Assembly (NCBI GenBank): GCA_943325035.2
Contig: CALPNW020000006.1
Location: 1-40,913, forward strand
Length of the DNA: 40,913 nt
Direction: 5' to 3'
DNA from: Sphingobacterium thalpophilum
GTDB taxonomy: Bacteria > Bacteroidota > Bacteroidia > Chitinophagales > Chitinophagaceae
Shown one piece after another: positions 9,041 to 18,533 of the stretch; within the stretch, counting starts at the first letter, position 1; each line of letters opens with the position of its first letter. The position numbers and the translations under genes are program-made. Below the pieces are notes generated by a model. That model made no database searches and had not been told where the DNA came from. It worked only from the letters and a program-made list of their open reading frames with translations.

Positions 9041-10036
9041 CTATAAGCCTTCCTTGATAATCTTGATGTAATTGGCCCGTTCATAGGCAGTTGGATCAGC
9101 GATATGTTTCTGGCTCATTAATCCCCTGAAAGTATTGAGGTCGTCAAATCCCATCATGTACATCCAGTCTAACACTTCCTTGTTCATCATTTTTAAATAG
9201 GGGATTCCGTTCTTGTAAAGAGCAGAAGCGGTCATCACCACATCGGCTCCGGCCAGGATATATTTGATCACTTCTATAGCACTCTGTACACCGGTGGTGG
9301 CTGCCAGAGACATATTTGTTTTGCCATGTAATATCCCTGTCCATAATAATGGCAGCCGGATTTCATCGGAATCGCTGTAGTGCAGATCGGTTTTAATCAG
9401 CAATTCATTGATGTCAAAATCGGGCTGATAAAATCGGTTGAATAATACCAGCGCATCCGCACCTGCATCCTGTATTCTTAGTGCCATATTTCCCATGGAA
9501 CTGAAATAGGGATTCAATTTAACTGCTATCGGAATATTCACCGACTGCTTTACTGTTTCAATAATATTGAGGTAGCGGTGTTCTACTTCTGCGGAGGATA
9601 TACTAAGGTCTGCCGGCAGGAAGAAAATATTCACTTCTATTGCATCGGCTCCGGCCTGTTCCATTTTCTGGGAATAGTCTATCCAGCCTTCGCTGGTTAT
9701 GCCGTTCAGGCTGCCTATGATCGGTATCCTTACCCTTTCCTTTGCCTTGCGGATAGATTCCAGGTAATCATCGCTTCCCATATTGTATTCATCCAGATCA
9801 GGAAAATAATCAAGTGCTTCTGCAAATGCATTGGAGGTGCCGGATAGAATATTTTTTAAATTGGCTTCCTCTTTTTTGATCTGTTCCTCGAACAGAGAAA
9901 ACAGTACAACAGCACCTGCGCCATTGTCTTCCATTTTAACAATATTGTCTGTTTCGGAAGACAGTGTGCAGGCTGATACAATGATCGGTGAGCTGATTTC
10001 CAGCCCCATATAGGTTGAATGCAATCTCATACTCAT
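9041..10036 (-). CDS. Dihydroorotate-dehydrogenase-like flavoprotein (PreA/PyrD superfamily)
   Basis: A 331-aa TIM-barrel protein of the class 1 dihydroorotate dehydrogenase superfamily. N-terminal residues SSPIIVSACTLS and the segments IPIIGSLNG, ADAIEVNI, IPIAVKLNP and AGADVVMTASALY follow the family fold and FMN-phosphate-binding order. The NxSCPN substrate signature of true PyrD/PreA is not there; the matching place reads VNIFFLPAD. The C-terminal ferredoxin domain of PreA is also missing. It is the last gene of the nifJ operon, 15 bases after nifJ. A role as an FMN redox partner of the operon is inference, and a pyrimidine-biosynthesis role is unlikely. There is a second in-frame ATG at codon 3. 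Confidence 0.85.
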   Translation of the reverse strand: MSMRLHSTYMGLEISSPIIVSACTLSSETDNIVKMEDNGAGAVVLFSLFEEQIKKEEANLKNILSGTSNAFAEALDYFPDLDEYNMGSDDYLESIRKAKERVRIPIIGSLNGITSEGWIDYSQKMEQAGADAIEVNIFFLPADLSISSAEVEHRYLNIIETVKQSVNIPIAVKLNPYFSSMGNMALRIQDAGADALVLFNRFYQPDFDINELLIKTDLHYSDSDEIRLPLLWTGILHGKTNMSLAATTGVQSAIEVIKYILAGADVVMTASALYKNGIPYLKMMNKEVLDWMYMMGFDDLNTFRGLMSQKHIADPTAYERANYIKIIKEGL

Positions 10037-10051
10037 ATGAATTTTTTACTG

Positions 10052-13000
10052 TTAAACGATCGGAACAAAATCACTTGCTTTTTTGGTGGCCAGTTCCTCA
10101 TAGTTTTTCCATTTCAGGTTCACCAGATTCTGCGCATGTATCATTAACCGCTCTGCTTCTGTTGGATTGGTGATGGTTAATACTTTATAGCGCAATTCAT
10201 TGTAAGCATAGTCTCTTAAAGCAATGGTTGGCCTCGGGGAGTCAAGTACAAATGGATTCTGGTTTTTCTGCCTGAGTGTTGGATTGTATCTCAGTAAAGG
10301 CCAGTGACCGCTTGCCACTGCTTTATTCTGCTGATCCAATCCTTTTTGCAGATCATATCCATGCGCAATACAATGGCTGTATGCCAGAATAATTGCAGGG
10401 CCATCGTATGCTTCTGCTTCGCGCATTGCCAGTAAAGTTTGCTGGGGGTTAGCACCAAATGCCACTCTTGCCACATATACATTACCATATGATATTGCCT
10501 GCATGGCCATGTCTTTTTTACCGCCTGTTTTTCCGCCGGATGCAAATTTTGCAGTAGCAGCAGTAGGGGTAGATTTAGAAGATTGACCTCCTGTATTGGA
10601 ATAGACTTCTGTATCCATCACCAGGATCTTGACATTTTTGCCACTTGCCAAAGCATGGTCTACACCACCATAGCCAATATCATATGCCCATCCGTCTCCA
10701 CCTACCAGCCATACGCTTCTGCGAACGAACTGATCTGCTACAGACAGTAAATGGCTGGATGCGGAGGAGTTAATGGGTTGCAGTTTTTCTTTAAGTAACT
10801 TAACCCGCAGCTGTTGTTTTACAATTTCAGATTCATGAATCTGTGGTGCATTCAGGATCTCGTTCACCATTTCTTCACCCAGTTGCGGTTTCAGTTCATT
10901 CAGGTATTGTTTGGCAATATCCAGGTGCTTGTCTGCAGTGATGCGCATACCCAATCCAAATTCTGCGTTGTCTTCGAACAATGAATTGGCCCAGGCCGGT
11001 CCTCGTCCATCTTTATTTTTGGTCCATGGAGTGGTGGGCAGATTGCCTCCGTAAATAGATGAACAGCCGGTTGCATTTGCAATGAGCAAGCGATCGCCGA
11101 ATAGCTGTGATAATAATTTTAAATATGGAGTTTCACCACAACCTGCACAGGCGCCTGAGAATTCGAACAAAGGCTCCAGAAACTGTGCGCCATGCACGGT
11201 GGAGAAATCGATTGTTGAACGGTCGTTCCAGGTAATATTTTCGAAGTGCTCAATGTTTTTCTTTTCTACTTCTAATATGGATTCTTTTTCTCCGAGGTTA
11301 ATCGCTTTCAGTTCACGGTTGATCGGGTTAACTGCCGGGCAAACTTCTACACATAAATTACAGCCGGTACAATCTTCTAGATATACCTGCAATGAATATT
11401 TGGTTTCAGGGAAACCTCTGGAGTTAATAGGTGCATTTTTAAATCCTTCCGGTGCATTTTTCAGGTTTTCTTTGTGATAGAACTTGGCCCTGATCACACT
11501 GTGCGGACAAACATAGGCACAGTTGCCACATTGTATACAAAGATCCGGCTCCCAGATAGCAACCCTGTCGGATACGTTTCTTTTTTCCCATTGGGTGGTT
11601 CCGCTGGGATAGGTTCCGTCTATTGGCATCATGCTTACCGGCAACTGATCGCCATGATCGGCCATCATTACTGCGGTTACATTTTTTACAAAATCCGGAG
11701 CTTTGTCGGATACTACCAGCAGATTATGGTCTGCAGCAGAAACTGTTGCAGGATAATTTACCTCATACATATTTGCCAGTGTGGCATCTACAGCAAGGTA
11801 ATTCTGCTCAATTACTTTTACGCCTTTTTTGAAATACGTTTTTTCAATGGCTTTCTTGATCTGTTTAATTGCGTCTTCTCTTGGTAATACACCGGACAGC
11901 GCAAAATAACAGGTTTGCATGATGGTATTGATACGGCCATTCATGCCGGTATCCCTTGCAACAGTCGTTGCATCGATCACGTAGAATTTCAACTTTTTGG
12001 TAATAATGCTTTTCTGTACCTGGCCGGTTAATTTACTCCATACCTCGTCTTTGCTGTAAGGACTGTTTAATAAGAACGTTCCACCCTCGGCGGCAAACTC
12101 CAGCATTTCTACTTTTTCTGTGAAGTTGAACTGGTGACAGGCAATAAAATCTGCCTTGGAAATAAGGTAGGGTGCACGGATTGGTTTTGGCCCGAACCTT
12201 AAATGGGAAACAGTTCTTGCACCTGATTTTTTGGAGTCGTACACAAAATAGCCCTGTCCGAATAAAGGCGTATTTTCTCCGATGATTTTGATGGTGTTTT
12301 TATTGGCACCCACTGTTCCGTCGGAACCCAGTCCAAAGAAAAGACCCTGGCGCCATTCGGATTCATCTAATTTATAGGAAGGATCATACGTTAAACTGAG
12401 GTGGGTAACATCATCATTGATGCCTACCGTAAACCCGTTTTTCGGATGTTCTTTTTTCAGCTCATCAAACACGGCTTTCACCATGGCTGGAGTAAATTCT
12501 TTAGAAGATAAACCGTAACGGCCGCCTACTACATTCGGCAGCTTTTTTATTTTTTTCTGTTGTAATGCATCAACCAGAGTGGCCAGTACATCCTGGTACA
12601 TGGGTTCCCCTGCAGCCCCGGATTCTTTTGTTCGGTCTAAGATGGCAATAGACTCAACGGAAGCCGGCAGTGACTGAATAAAATGTTCCAGCGAAAAAGG
12701 CCTGTATAGTCTAACCAGCAGCACCCCGGTTTTTTCTCCGGCTGCATTCAGCGCCTGTACAGTTTCGTCTACTGTTTCTCCGCCCGAGCCCATTACAATG
12801 ATCACTCTCTCTGCATCGGGAGCTCCTGAATACTGAAAGAGTTCATATTTTCTGCCGGTCATTTTATAGAAATCGTTCATTACGTCCTCTACAATGCCAG
12901 ACATCTTGTTATAAAAACTGTTCACTGTTTCTCTGCCCTGAAAATATACATCCGGATTTTGAGCCGTTCCCCTGATAAAAGGATGTTCGGGATTTAATCC

Positions 13001-13627
13001 TCTGTTGCGGTGTGCAATGATCAGCTCATCGGGCAACATGGATTTGATCTGTTCGTCTGTAAGAATCTCCAGTTTGTTTACTTCGTGAGAAGTTCGGAAG
13101 CCATCAAAGAAATGTACAATCGGAATACGTGACTTCAGGGTAGCTGCCTGTGCAATCAATGCAAAATCATGTGCTTCCTGTACACTTGCAGAACTCAACA
13201 AGGCAAAGCCGGTTGTTCTTGCTGCCATTACATCCTGGTGGTCTCCAAAAATAGACAATCCCTGTGCAGCCAGTGAACGGGCAGCAACATGAAATACGGT
13301 AGCAGTAAGCTCTCCGGCAATCTTGTACATGTTGGGTAGCATCAGCATTAATCCCTGGGATGCCGTAAAGGTAGTAGTGAGTGATCCGGTTTGTAAGGCA
13401 CCGTGTACGGTACCGGCGGCACCTGCTTCACTCTGCATTTCCATGACATCCGGAACGGATCCCCAAATATTTTTTATTCCTTTGGCAGACCATTCATCTG
13501 CCAGTTCTGCCATTGTGGAAGAAGGTGTGATAGGATAGATGGCACAAACTTCATTAACGCGGTATGCGATATATGCAGCTGCTTCGTTTCCATCAATGGT
13601 TGCAATTGTATTTTTATTACTTGACAT
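10052..13627 (-). CDS. nifJ: Pyruvate:ferredoxin (flavodoxin) oxidoreductase, single-chain
   Basis: A 1191-aa homodimer-type PFOR that converts pyruvate and CoA to acetyl-CoA and CO2 while reducing ferredoxin or flavodoxin. All domains are present: the POR alpha-like region with YPITPSSTMAE near residue 30, the gamma domain with FGLGSDGTVGANKNTIKI near residue 430, a two-cluster ferredoxin domain at about 690-765 (CIQCGNCAYVCP and CTGCNLCVEVCP), and the TPP domain with CAGCGETPY near 826 and GGDGWAYDIGYGG near 977. A further cysteine typical of the proximal cluster is in NATGCSS. Its start overlaps the end of the upstream GltD-like gene by 11 bases. This oxygen-sensitive enzyme coexists with katG and lpdA, suggesting a facultative or microaerobic lifestyle. 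Confidence 0.97.
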   Translation of the reverse strand: MSSNKNTIATIDGNEAAAYIAYRVNEVCAIYPITPSSTMAELADEWSAKGIKNIWGSVPDVMEMQSEAGAAGTVHGALQTGSLTTTFTASQGLMLMLPNMYKIAGELTATVFHVAARSLAAQGLSIFGDHQDVMAARTTGFALLSSASVQEAHDFALIAQAATLKSRIPIVHFFDGFRTSHEVNKLEILTDEQIKSMLPDELIIAHRNRGLNPEHPFIRGTAQNPDVYFQGRETVNSFYNKMSGIVEDVMNDFYKMTGRKYELFQYSGAPDAERVIIVMGSGGETVDETVQALNAAGEKTGVLLVRLYRPFSLEHFIQSLPASVESIAILDRTKESGAAGEPMYQDVLATLVDALQQKKIKKLPNVVGGRYGLSSKEFTPAMVKAVFDELKKEHPKNGFTVGINDDVTHLSLTYDPSYKLDESEWRQGLFFGLGSDGTVGANKNTIKIIGENTPLFGQGYFVYDSKKSGARTVSHLRFGPKPIRAPYLISKADFIACHQFNFTEKVEMLEFAAEGGTFLLNSPYSKDEVWSKLTGQVQKSIITKKLKFYVIDATTVARDTGMNGRINTIMQTCYFALSGVLPREDAIKQIKKAIEKTYFKKGVKVIEQNYLAVDATLANMYEVNYPATVSAADHNLLVVSDKAPDFVKNVTAVMMADHGDQLPVSMMPIDGTYPSGTTQWEKRNVSDRVAIWEPDLCIQCGNCAYVCPHSVIRAKFYHKENLKNAPEGFKNAPINSRGFPETKYSLQVYLEDCTGCNLCVEVCPAVNPINRELKAINLGEKESILEVEKKNIEHFENITWNDRSTIDFSTVHGAQFLEPLFEFSGACAGCGETPYLKLLSQLFGDRLLIANATGCSSIYGGNLPTTPWTKNKDGRGPAWANSLFEDNAEFGLGMRITADKHLDIAKQYLNELKPQLGEEMVNEILNAPQIHESEIVKQQLRVKLLKEKLQPINSSASSHLLSVADQFVRRSVWLVGGDGWAYDIGYGGVDHALASGKNVKILVMDTEVYSNTGGQSSKSTPTAATAKFASGGKTGGKKDMAMQAISYGNVYVARVAFGANPQQTLLAMREAEAYDGPAIILAYSHCIAHGYDLQKGLDQQNKAVASGHWPLLRYNPTLRQKNQNPFVLDSPRPTIALRDYAYNELRYKVLTITNPTEAERLMIHAQNLVNLKWKNYEELATKKASDFVPIV

Positions 13628-15263
13628 CAGTAGTTGAATTAACAGGTTCAGGAATCATTTCTATAGCATGACAAGGGCATTGTTCATAGCATACTCCGCA
13701 GCCGGTGCATACATCAAGATTAAATTTATACCGGTTGCCCTTTCCCAGTTTAATGATGGCGTCTTCCGGACATGCGCCAAAGCATCCATCACATTCAAAA
13801 CAGTTGCCACAACTCAAACAACGTTGTGCTTCGAACCTTACTTCGTTTTCCGGTAAGCCACCAATCACTTCTTCGAATGATTTGATGGCAGTTTCGGGAG
13901 CAAGTTTATCCTGTTCTTTCTGCGGGGCGTCTGTTTTATACCACATATGCAGTTTCCGGTAACCTGCAGTAGGGTGTTTATCGGGTTTAATAAAAGCCTG
14001 CTTTTCTAAAAAGCTGTTGATGTAACGGGAAGCTTTTTTGCCCTGACCGATCGCAATGGTAGAGCTTCTGTTTTCTCCGGGCAACATATCGCCACCAGCA
14101 AAAATGCCTTCATATCCGGTCATTCTTTGTGCATCAATCAAAACCGTTCCGTCTGCATTGATTTTTATTGCTTCGATGCTTTTTAAAAATGCAGCATCTG
14201 TTTCCTGCTTATTGGCAATGATGAGTACGTCTGCATCTACCACTTCCAGTATGCCTGTTCCAATCGCTTTTCCTTTTTCTATTTTCAGTTCCTCAATACT
14301 GATCTGTTTGTTTTGTATTTTATGAATACTGCGGCATAACTGAATATCTACTCCTTCTGCCATTGCATCTTCTGTTTCGTAGTCGTAAGCAGGCATCATT
14401 TTTTTATCTCCCGGAAAGTATACTGCTACTTCGCAGCCAAAACGTTTGAGTATTCTCGATAAATAAAGGGCCAGTTTTCCTCCGCCATAAACCACCACTT
14501 TCTTCAGCATATAGGGAGAAGGGTTCAAACTGATATCATTGAAGAATCCAAATGCATCCTGAATAAGCACAGAATCGTCCTGAAGGAAATGCTCCTTCTG
14601 TATCAGTTGAGCACCAATTCCCAGGTAAACTGCATCAAACCTGCCGGCTTCTTTTTCTTCCAGCAGATTAGCTACTTTATAATTCAACCGGATGGTCACA
14701 CCCATTTGAACGATACGATCTATTTCTGCTGCCAGCAATGCCTTTGGAAGGCGATATTCAGGAACGCCGGTCCATAATAAACCACCCGGATGATTTCCTG
14801 CTTCAAATATTTCAACGGTATGTCCCATTTTAGCCAGGTGGTAGGCTGCTGATAATCCGCTTGGGCCTGCACCAACTACCAATACTCTTTTTCCGGTTGC
14901 TTTAGCTTTTCGGGTAACCCTCCATTTATTCCGGATGGCTTCATCCCCAATGTATCTCTCAACGGCATGTATGTTCACCGTTTCGTCTATATGGTTTCTG
15001 TTGCAGCCTGTTTCGCAGGGCTTTACACAAACCCTTCCCATCACCGCAGGAAACGGACAGTCTTCCATGATTTGCTGGAAAGCCTCAAAATAATTGCCAG
15101 CCTGAGCGTGCGATAGCCATGCCTGGATATTCTGTCCGGCGGGGCAGGCACTGTTGCAGGGAGGCATAAAATCTAGATAAACTGGCTGACGTGATCTGAG
15201 CGGACCGGTGCCCTCTGAATGGGTGGTAAGGTCTACTGGTTTAGTAATGTCGGATGCTGACAT
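13617..15263 (-). CDS. GltD/PreT-like FAD, NAD(P) and Fe-S oxidoreductase with C-terminal ferredoxin domain
   Basis: A 548-aa protein of the glutamate-synthase-small-subunit family. It has an N-terminal Fe-S domain (CNSACPAGQNIQAWL and CVKPCETGCNR), an FAD Rossmann fold (VLVVGAGPSGLSAAYHLA near residue 129), a second nucleotide fold (VVVYGGGKLALYLSR), the terminal FAD motif IFAGGD, and two C-terminal 4Fe-4S motifs (CGNCFECDGCFGACP and CTGCGVCYEQCP). I chose the ATG at 15263 because the 13 extra upstream codons do not resemble the family; the longest frame starts at 15302. First gene of the operon with nifJ and the DHOD-like gene. It likely moves electrons between NAD(P)H and ferredoxin-type carriers; substrate unknown. 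Confidence 0.88.
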   Translation of the reverse strand: MSASDITKPVDLTTHSEGTGPLRSRQPVYLDFMPPCNSACPAGQNIQAWLSHAQAGNYFEAFQQIMEDCPFPAVMGRVCVKPCETGCNRNHIDETVNIHAVERYIGDEAIRNKWRVTRKAKATGKRVLVVGAGPSGLSAAYHLAKMGHTVEIFEAGNHPGGLLWTGVPEYRLPKALLAAEIDRIVQMGVTIRLNYKVANLLEEKEAGRFDAVYLGIGAQLIQKEHFLQDDSVLIQDAFGFFNDISLNPSPYMLKKVVVYGGGKLALYLSRILKRFGCEVAVYFPGDKKMMPAYDYETEDAMAEGVDIQLCRSIHKIQNKQISIEELKIEKGKAIGTGILEVVDADVLIIANKQETDAAFLKSIEAIKINADGTVLIDAQRMTGYEGIFAGGDMLPGENRSSTIAIGQGKKASRYINSFLEKQAFIKPDKHPTAGYRKLHMWYKTDAPQKEQDKLAPETAIKSFEEVIGGLPENEVRFEAQRCLSCGNCFECDGCFGACPEDAIIKLGKGNRYKFNLDVCTGCGVCYEQCPCHAIEMIPEPVNSTTDVK

Positions 15264-15494
15264 ATATGATTGATTTTTACAGAGTAAACAGTTGATTGTC
15301 AAAGAATCAGCCGTAGTGGTACACTAATTTTATTATAATATGAAAATATTCCAGTGCGGTTCATCAAACAATGATAACAGTTGGGTATAAATATGAGTAT
15401 TATCATATGTTGTTTGAGGAGGGCTTTGTTGCTGGCCGTTTTTGCCGTTTTTGCCAGATATTTTACTGATTTTCAATGAAATATTAAGCAATCG

Positions 15495-18434
15495 GTGATA
15501 GATTTGTTGATGCAGGAATATTTGAGGAAATTAGGCAGTAACATAGAGGGAGAACTGTATTTTGATGCGTCTTCCAAACACCAGGTTCAATTACTTGCTT
15601 ATTCTACCGATGCGTCTGTTTATCAGGAAAAGCCACTGGCAGTTGCACTCCCCAGAAACACCGCTGATATCATCCGGCTGATCAATTTTGCCACTGTTCA
15701 TCAAACTACATTAATACCAAGGGCTGCAGGAACATCACTGGCCGGACAGGTTGTTGGAAATGGAATTGTGGTAGATATCTCAAAATATTTTAACCAGATC
15801 ATAGAAGTAAATGTGGCCGATAAATGGGTGAGGGTGCAGGTAGGCGTTATTCGCGATGACCTGAACCATTACCTGAAAGGATTTGGGTTGATGTTTGGTC
15901 CGGAAACTTCTACCGCTAACAGGGCAATGGTAGGAGGAATGGTGGGCAATAATTCCTGTGGTTTGCACAGTATTGTCTGGGGTGCTGCACGCAACCATTT
16001 ACTGGAAGCAACGGTAGTGTTAAGTGATGGTTCTGAAACAATTTTCAAACAGGAATCCATTATAGAAGCACAACAGGGAAAGGAATTGAAGCATGCCATT
16101 TACAAAGGACTTTATGAACTTTTAGTAAATAGTCAGAACAGGGCACTGATCGGTGAGCACTTTCCTTCTGCAGCAGTTGTCAGAAGGAATTCGGGTTATG
16201 CACTGGATAGTCTGGTAGCTATGGAACCCTTTACCCAGGGGGGCGAACCATTTAATATTTGCAAATTGATTGCAGGTTCCGAAGGCACACTGGCATTTAT
16301 TACAGAAGTAAAATTGAATTTGCTGGATCTGCCACCTGCTGAAGTGGGGGTGGTTTGTATTCATTGCCATTCCATCGATGAGTCGCTCAACGCTAATATT
16401 GTTTGTTTGAAACACCAGCCAATGGCGTCTGAACTGGTAGATAAGATGATCATGGATTTTACCATCCATCATCCGGAGTATCACAAGAACCGGTTTTTTA
16501 TTGAAGGGGATCCGCAGGCAATACTGATGGTTGAATTCATGGAGCATTCAAAAGAACTGCTCAACGAAAAAATCCGGCAGATGATCGGTTCATTGCAGGA
16601 AGCGGGGCTTGGGTATGCTTATCCGGTTTTATACAATGAATTCTCTAAGTATGCCTGGGATATCCGTAAAGCAGGATTGGGGTTGCTTCGTAATTTAAAA
16701 GGGGATGCGCAGCCGGTTAATTTAATTGAAGACTGCGCAGTAAGCACAGATGACCTGCCTGCTTATATCCGCGAATTGCAGCTGATACTGGATCACTATA
16801 ATGTGAAAGCATCTTTTTATGCTCATGCCGGTGCAGGCGAACTACACGTAGAGCCAATCATTAATTTAAAATCTGCTGAAGGACTTCATCAGTTCAGGCA
16901 TATATTAAAAGACACGGCCCAACTGGTGAAGAAATACAATGGCTCATTATCCGGAGAACATGGAGATGGCAGATTGCGCGGAGAGTTCATTGCAACGATG
17001 GTGGGAGATGAAACCTATGAGCTCTTTAAACAGGTAAAAAAGTGTTTTGATCCGCATCAGATTTTTAATGCAGGTAAAATAACGGATACGCCTGCCATGG
17101 ACGAACACTTAAGGGTGAAACCCAAAAACAATACTTCGGCAGGTAATACTATTTTTGATTTTTCCGGAGATGGAGGCATACTCAGACTGGCCGAAAAATG
17201 TTCCGGTTCGGGAGACTGCCGGAAAAGCGAAATCAGCGGAGGATTGATGTGCCCCAGTTATATGGCTACCCGCAGTGAAAAAAATACTACCAGGGCCAGA
17301 GCCAATGTACTAAGACAGTTTCTGAGTAATGCGGATGATCTGCACCCGTACAACCACCAAGAAATAAAGGAAGCAATGGATCTGTGCCTGAGTTGCAAAG
17401 GCTGCAAGATCGAATGCCCTTCGAGTGTAGACATCACCAAAATGAAAGCAGAATTTCTGCAGCATTATTATGATCAGAACGGAACACCATTCCGGAGTAA
17501 GCTGGTGGGCAATTTTGCAGGCCAGATGAAGCTGGCAAGTGTTTTTGCACCCGTTTATAATTTTATATTCGGCTTTGCGCCACTCAGAAGGATGGCCAAC
17601 AGCCTGGTTGGGTTTCATCCGGAAAGAACAATGCCGCTATTGTCTGAAATGCAGCTGGCCAAGTGGTTTGCACAACGTGCACTCAATAGGAGCGCCACTA
17701 AAAAACTATATTTTTTCTGCGATGAGTTTACCAATTTTCTGGATGCAGGAATAGGGCAAAAAGGTATTTTATTATTGGAGGCGCTTGGGTATGAAGTAGT
17801 CATTCCGGAACACGTAGAAAGCGGGAGGTCCTATTTGTCTAAAGGCATGGTAAGAAAGGCCGCAACGGTTGCCAATAAAAATATTGAGCTGCTTGCAGGG
17901 CTGGTGTCTGATGAAACACCTGTTGTTGGTATAGAGCCTTCTGCTTTGCTTACCTTAAGGGATGAGTATAGAGATCTTGCAACTGCTGCCAATAAAGCGG
18001 ATGCTGAAAAACTGGCGGCACATAGTTTTACAATCGAAGAATTTATTGATCGGGAAGTAAAGAAGGGCAATATCAGTTCAGCCTCATTTGTAAAAGATGT
18101 TCAACACATTGCATTGCACGGGCATTGTTATCAAAAAGTGTTGTCTTCTCAGGAGGTGATCAAAAATATACTCTGTTTACCCGAAAATTATTCGGTAACC
18201 ATCATTCCTTCCGGCTGTTGCGGGATGGCAGGATCTTTTGGGTATGAGAAAGAGCATTATGAAGTTTCGCAACAGGTAGGAGAGCTGGTATTGTTTCCGG
18301 CGGTAAGAAAATTAACTGCAGGGTCTGTTGTTGCAGCATCCGGAACTTCCTGCAGACACCAGATCAAAGATGGAACAGGTGTTAAGGCGCTGCATCCGGT
18401 AGAGATATTGTTTGATGCACTTATCAGTAAATAA
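15495..18434 (+). CDS. FAD/Fe-S 2-hydroxyacid dehydrogenase (GlcD-GlpC fusion, YdiJ / D-2-hydroxyglutarate or D-lactate type)
   Basis: A 979-aa fusion. The N-terminal half is a PCMH-type FAD domain (IPRAAGTSLAGQVVGNGIVV) plus FAD-oxidase C domain (SGEHGDGRLRGEF near residue 490). The C-terminal half is GlpC-like, with two cluster motifs (CSGSGDC...MCP near 568 and CLSCKGCKIECP near 631) and two cysteine-rich CCG regions (GHCYQK and SGCCGMAGSFG; the last in SGTSCRHQ). Family members oxidise D-2-hydroxyglutarate or D-lactate and pass electrons to a membrane acceptor. The first codon of the frame is GTG at 15495; an ATG at 15510 is an equally good start. It is transcribed divergently from the nifJ operon across 231 bases. 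Confidence 0.9.
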   Translation: MIDLLMQEYLRKLGSNIEGELYFDASSKHQVQLLAYSTDASVYQEKPLAVALPRNTADIIRLINFATVHQTTLIPRAAGTSLAGQVVGNGIVVDISKYFNQIIEVNVADKWVRVQVGVIRDDLNHYLKGFGLMFGPETSTANRAMVGGMVGNNSCGLHSIVWGAARNHLLEATVVLSDGSETIFKQESIIEAQQGKELKHAIYKGLYELLVNSQNRALIGEHFPSAAVVRRNSGYALDSLVAMEPFTQGGEPFNICKLIAGSEGTLAFITEVKLNLLDLPPAEVGVVCIHCHSIDESLNANIVCLKHQPMASELVDKMIMDFTIHHPEYHKNRFFIEGDPQAILMVEFMEHSKELLNEKIRQMIGSLQEAGLGYAYPVLYNEFSKYAWDIRKAGLGLLRNLKGDAQPVNLIEDCAVSTDDLPAYIRELQLILDHYNVKASFYAHAGAGELHVEPIINLKSAEGLHQFRHILKDTAQLVKKYNGSLSGEHGDGRLRGEFIATMVGDETYELFKQVKKCFDPHQIFNAGKITDTPAMDEHLRVKPKNNTSAGNTIFDFSGDGGILRLAEKCSGSGDCRKSEISGGLMCPSYMATRSEKNTTRARANVLRQFLSNADDLHPYNHQEIKEAMDLCLSCKGCKIECPSSVDITKMKAEFLQHYYDQNGTPFRSKLVGNFAGQMKLASVFAPVYNFIFGFAPLRRMANSLVGFHPERTMPLLSEMQLAKWFAQRALNRSATKKLYFFCDEFTNFLDAGIGQKGILLLEALGYEVVIPEHVESGRSYLSKGMVRKAATVANKNIELLAGLVSDETPVVGIEPSALLTLRDEYRDLATAANKADAEKLAAHSFTIEEFIDREVKKGNISSASFVKDVQHIALHGHCYQKVLSSQEVIKNILCLPENYSVTIIPSGCCGMAGSFGYEKEHYEVSQQVGELVLFPAVRKLTAGSVVAASGTSCRHQIKDGTGVKALHPVEILFDALISK

Positions 18435-18441
18435 GCAAAAA

Positions 18442-18471
18442 CCACTCTCTAAAAAACCGAGGGTGGCTTTT
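18442..18471 (+). terminator. Intrinsic terminator of the FAD/Fe-S dehydrogenase gene
   Basis: CCACTCTC pairs with GAGGGTGG (one T-G wobble) across a nine-base loop, eight bases after the stop codon, and is followed by CTTTTC with more T residues behind. A run of A precedes the stem. Confidence 0.75.
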
Positions 18472-18533
18472 CATTTTAGCGAGTGCATTAATCAGCCTTG
18501 CAAATCCTTACATAAGCATTCAACATAGTACAT

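Noticed and set aside
9041..10036. Assignment as true pyrD
   Set aside because: Substrate-binding signature absent and context is the nifJ operon; kept as DHOD-like only.
11082..11887. Several plus-strand open frames inside nifJ
   Set aside because: They are antisense shadows of a continuous, fully conserved PFOR and show no family features of their own.
15264..15302. 13-codon extension of the GltD-like protein
   Set aside because: Cysteine-containing text unlike the family; MSASDITKP gives a natural N-terminus. Not excluded experimentally.
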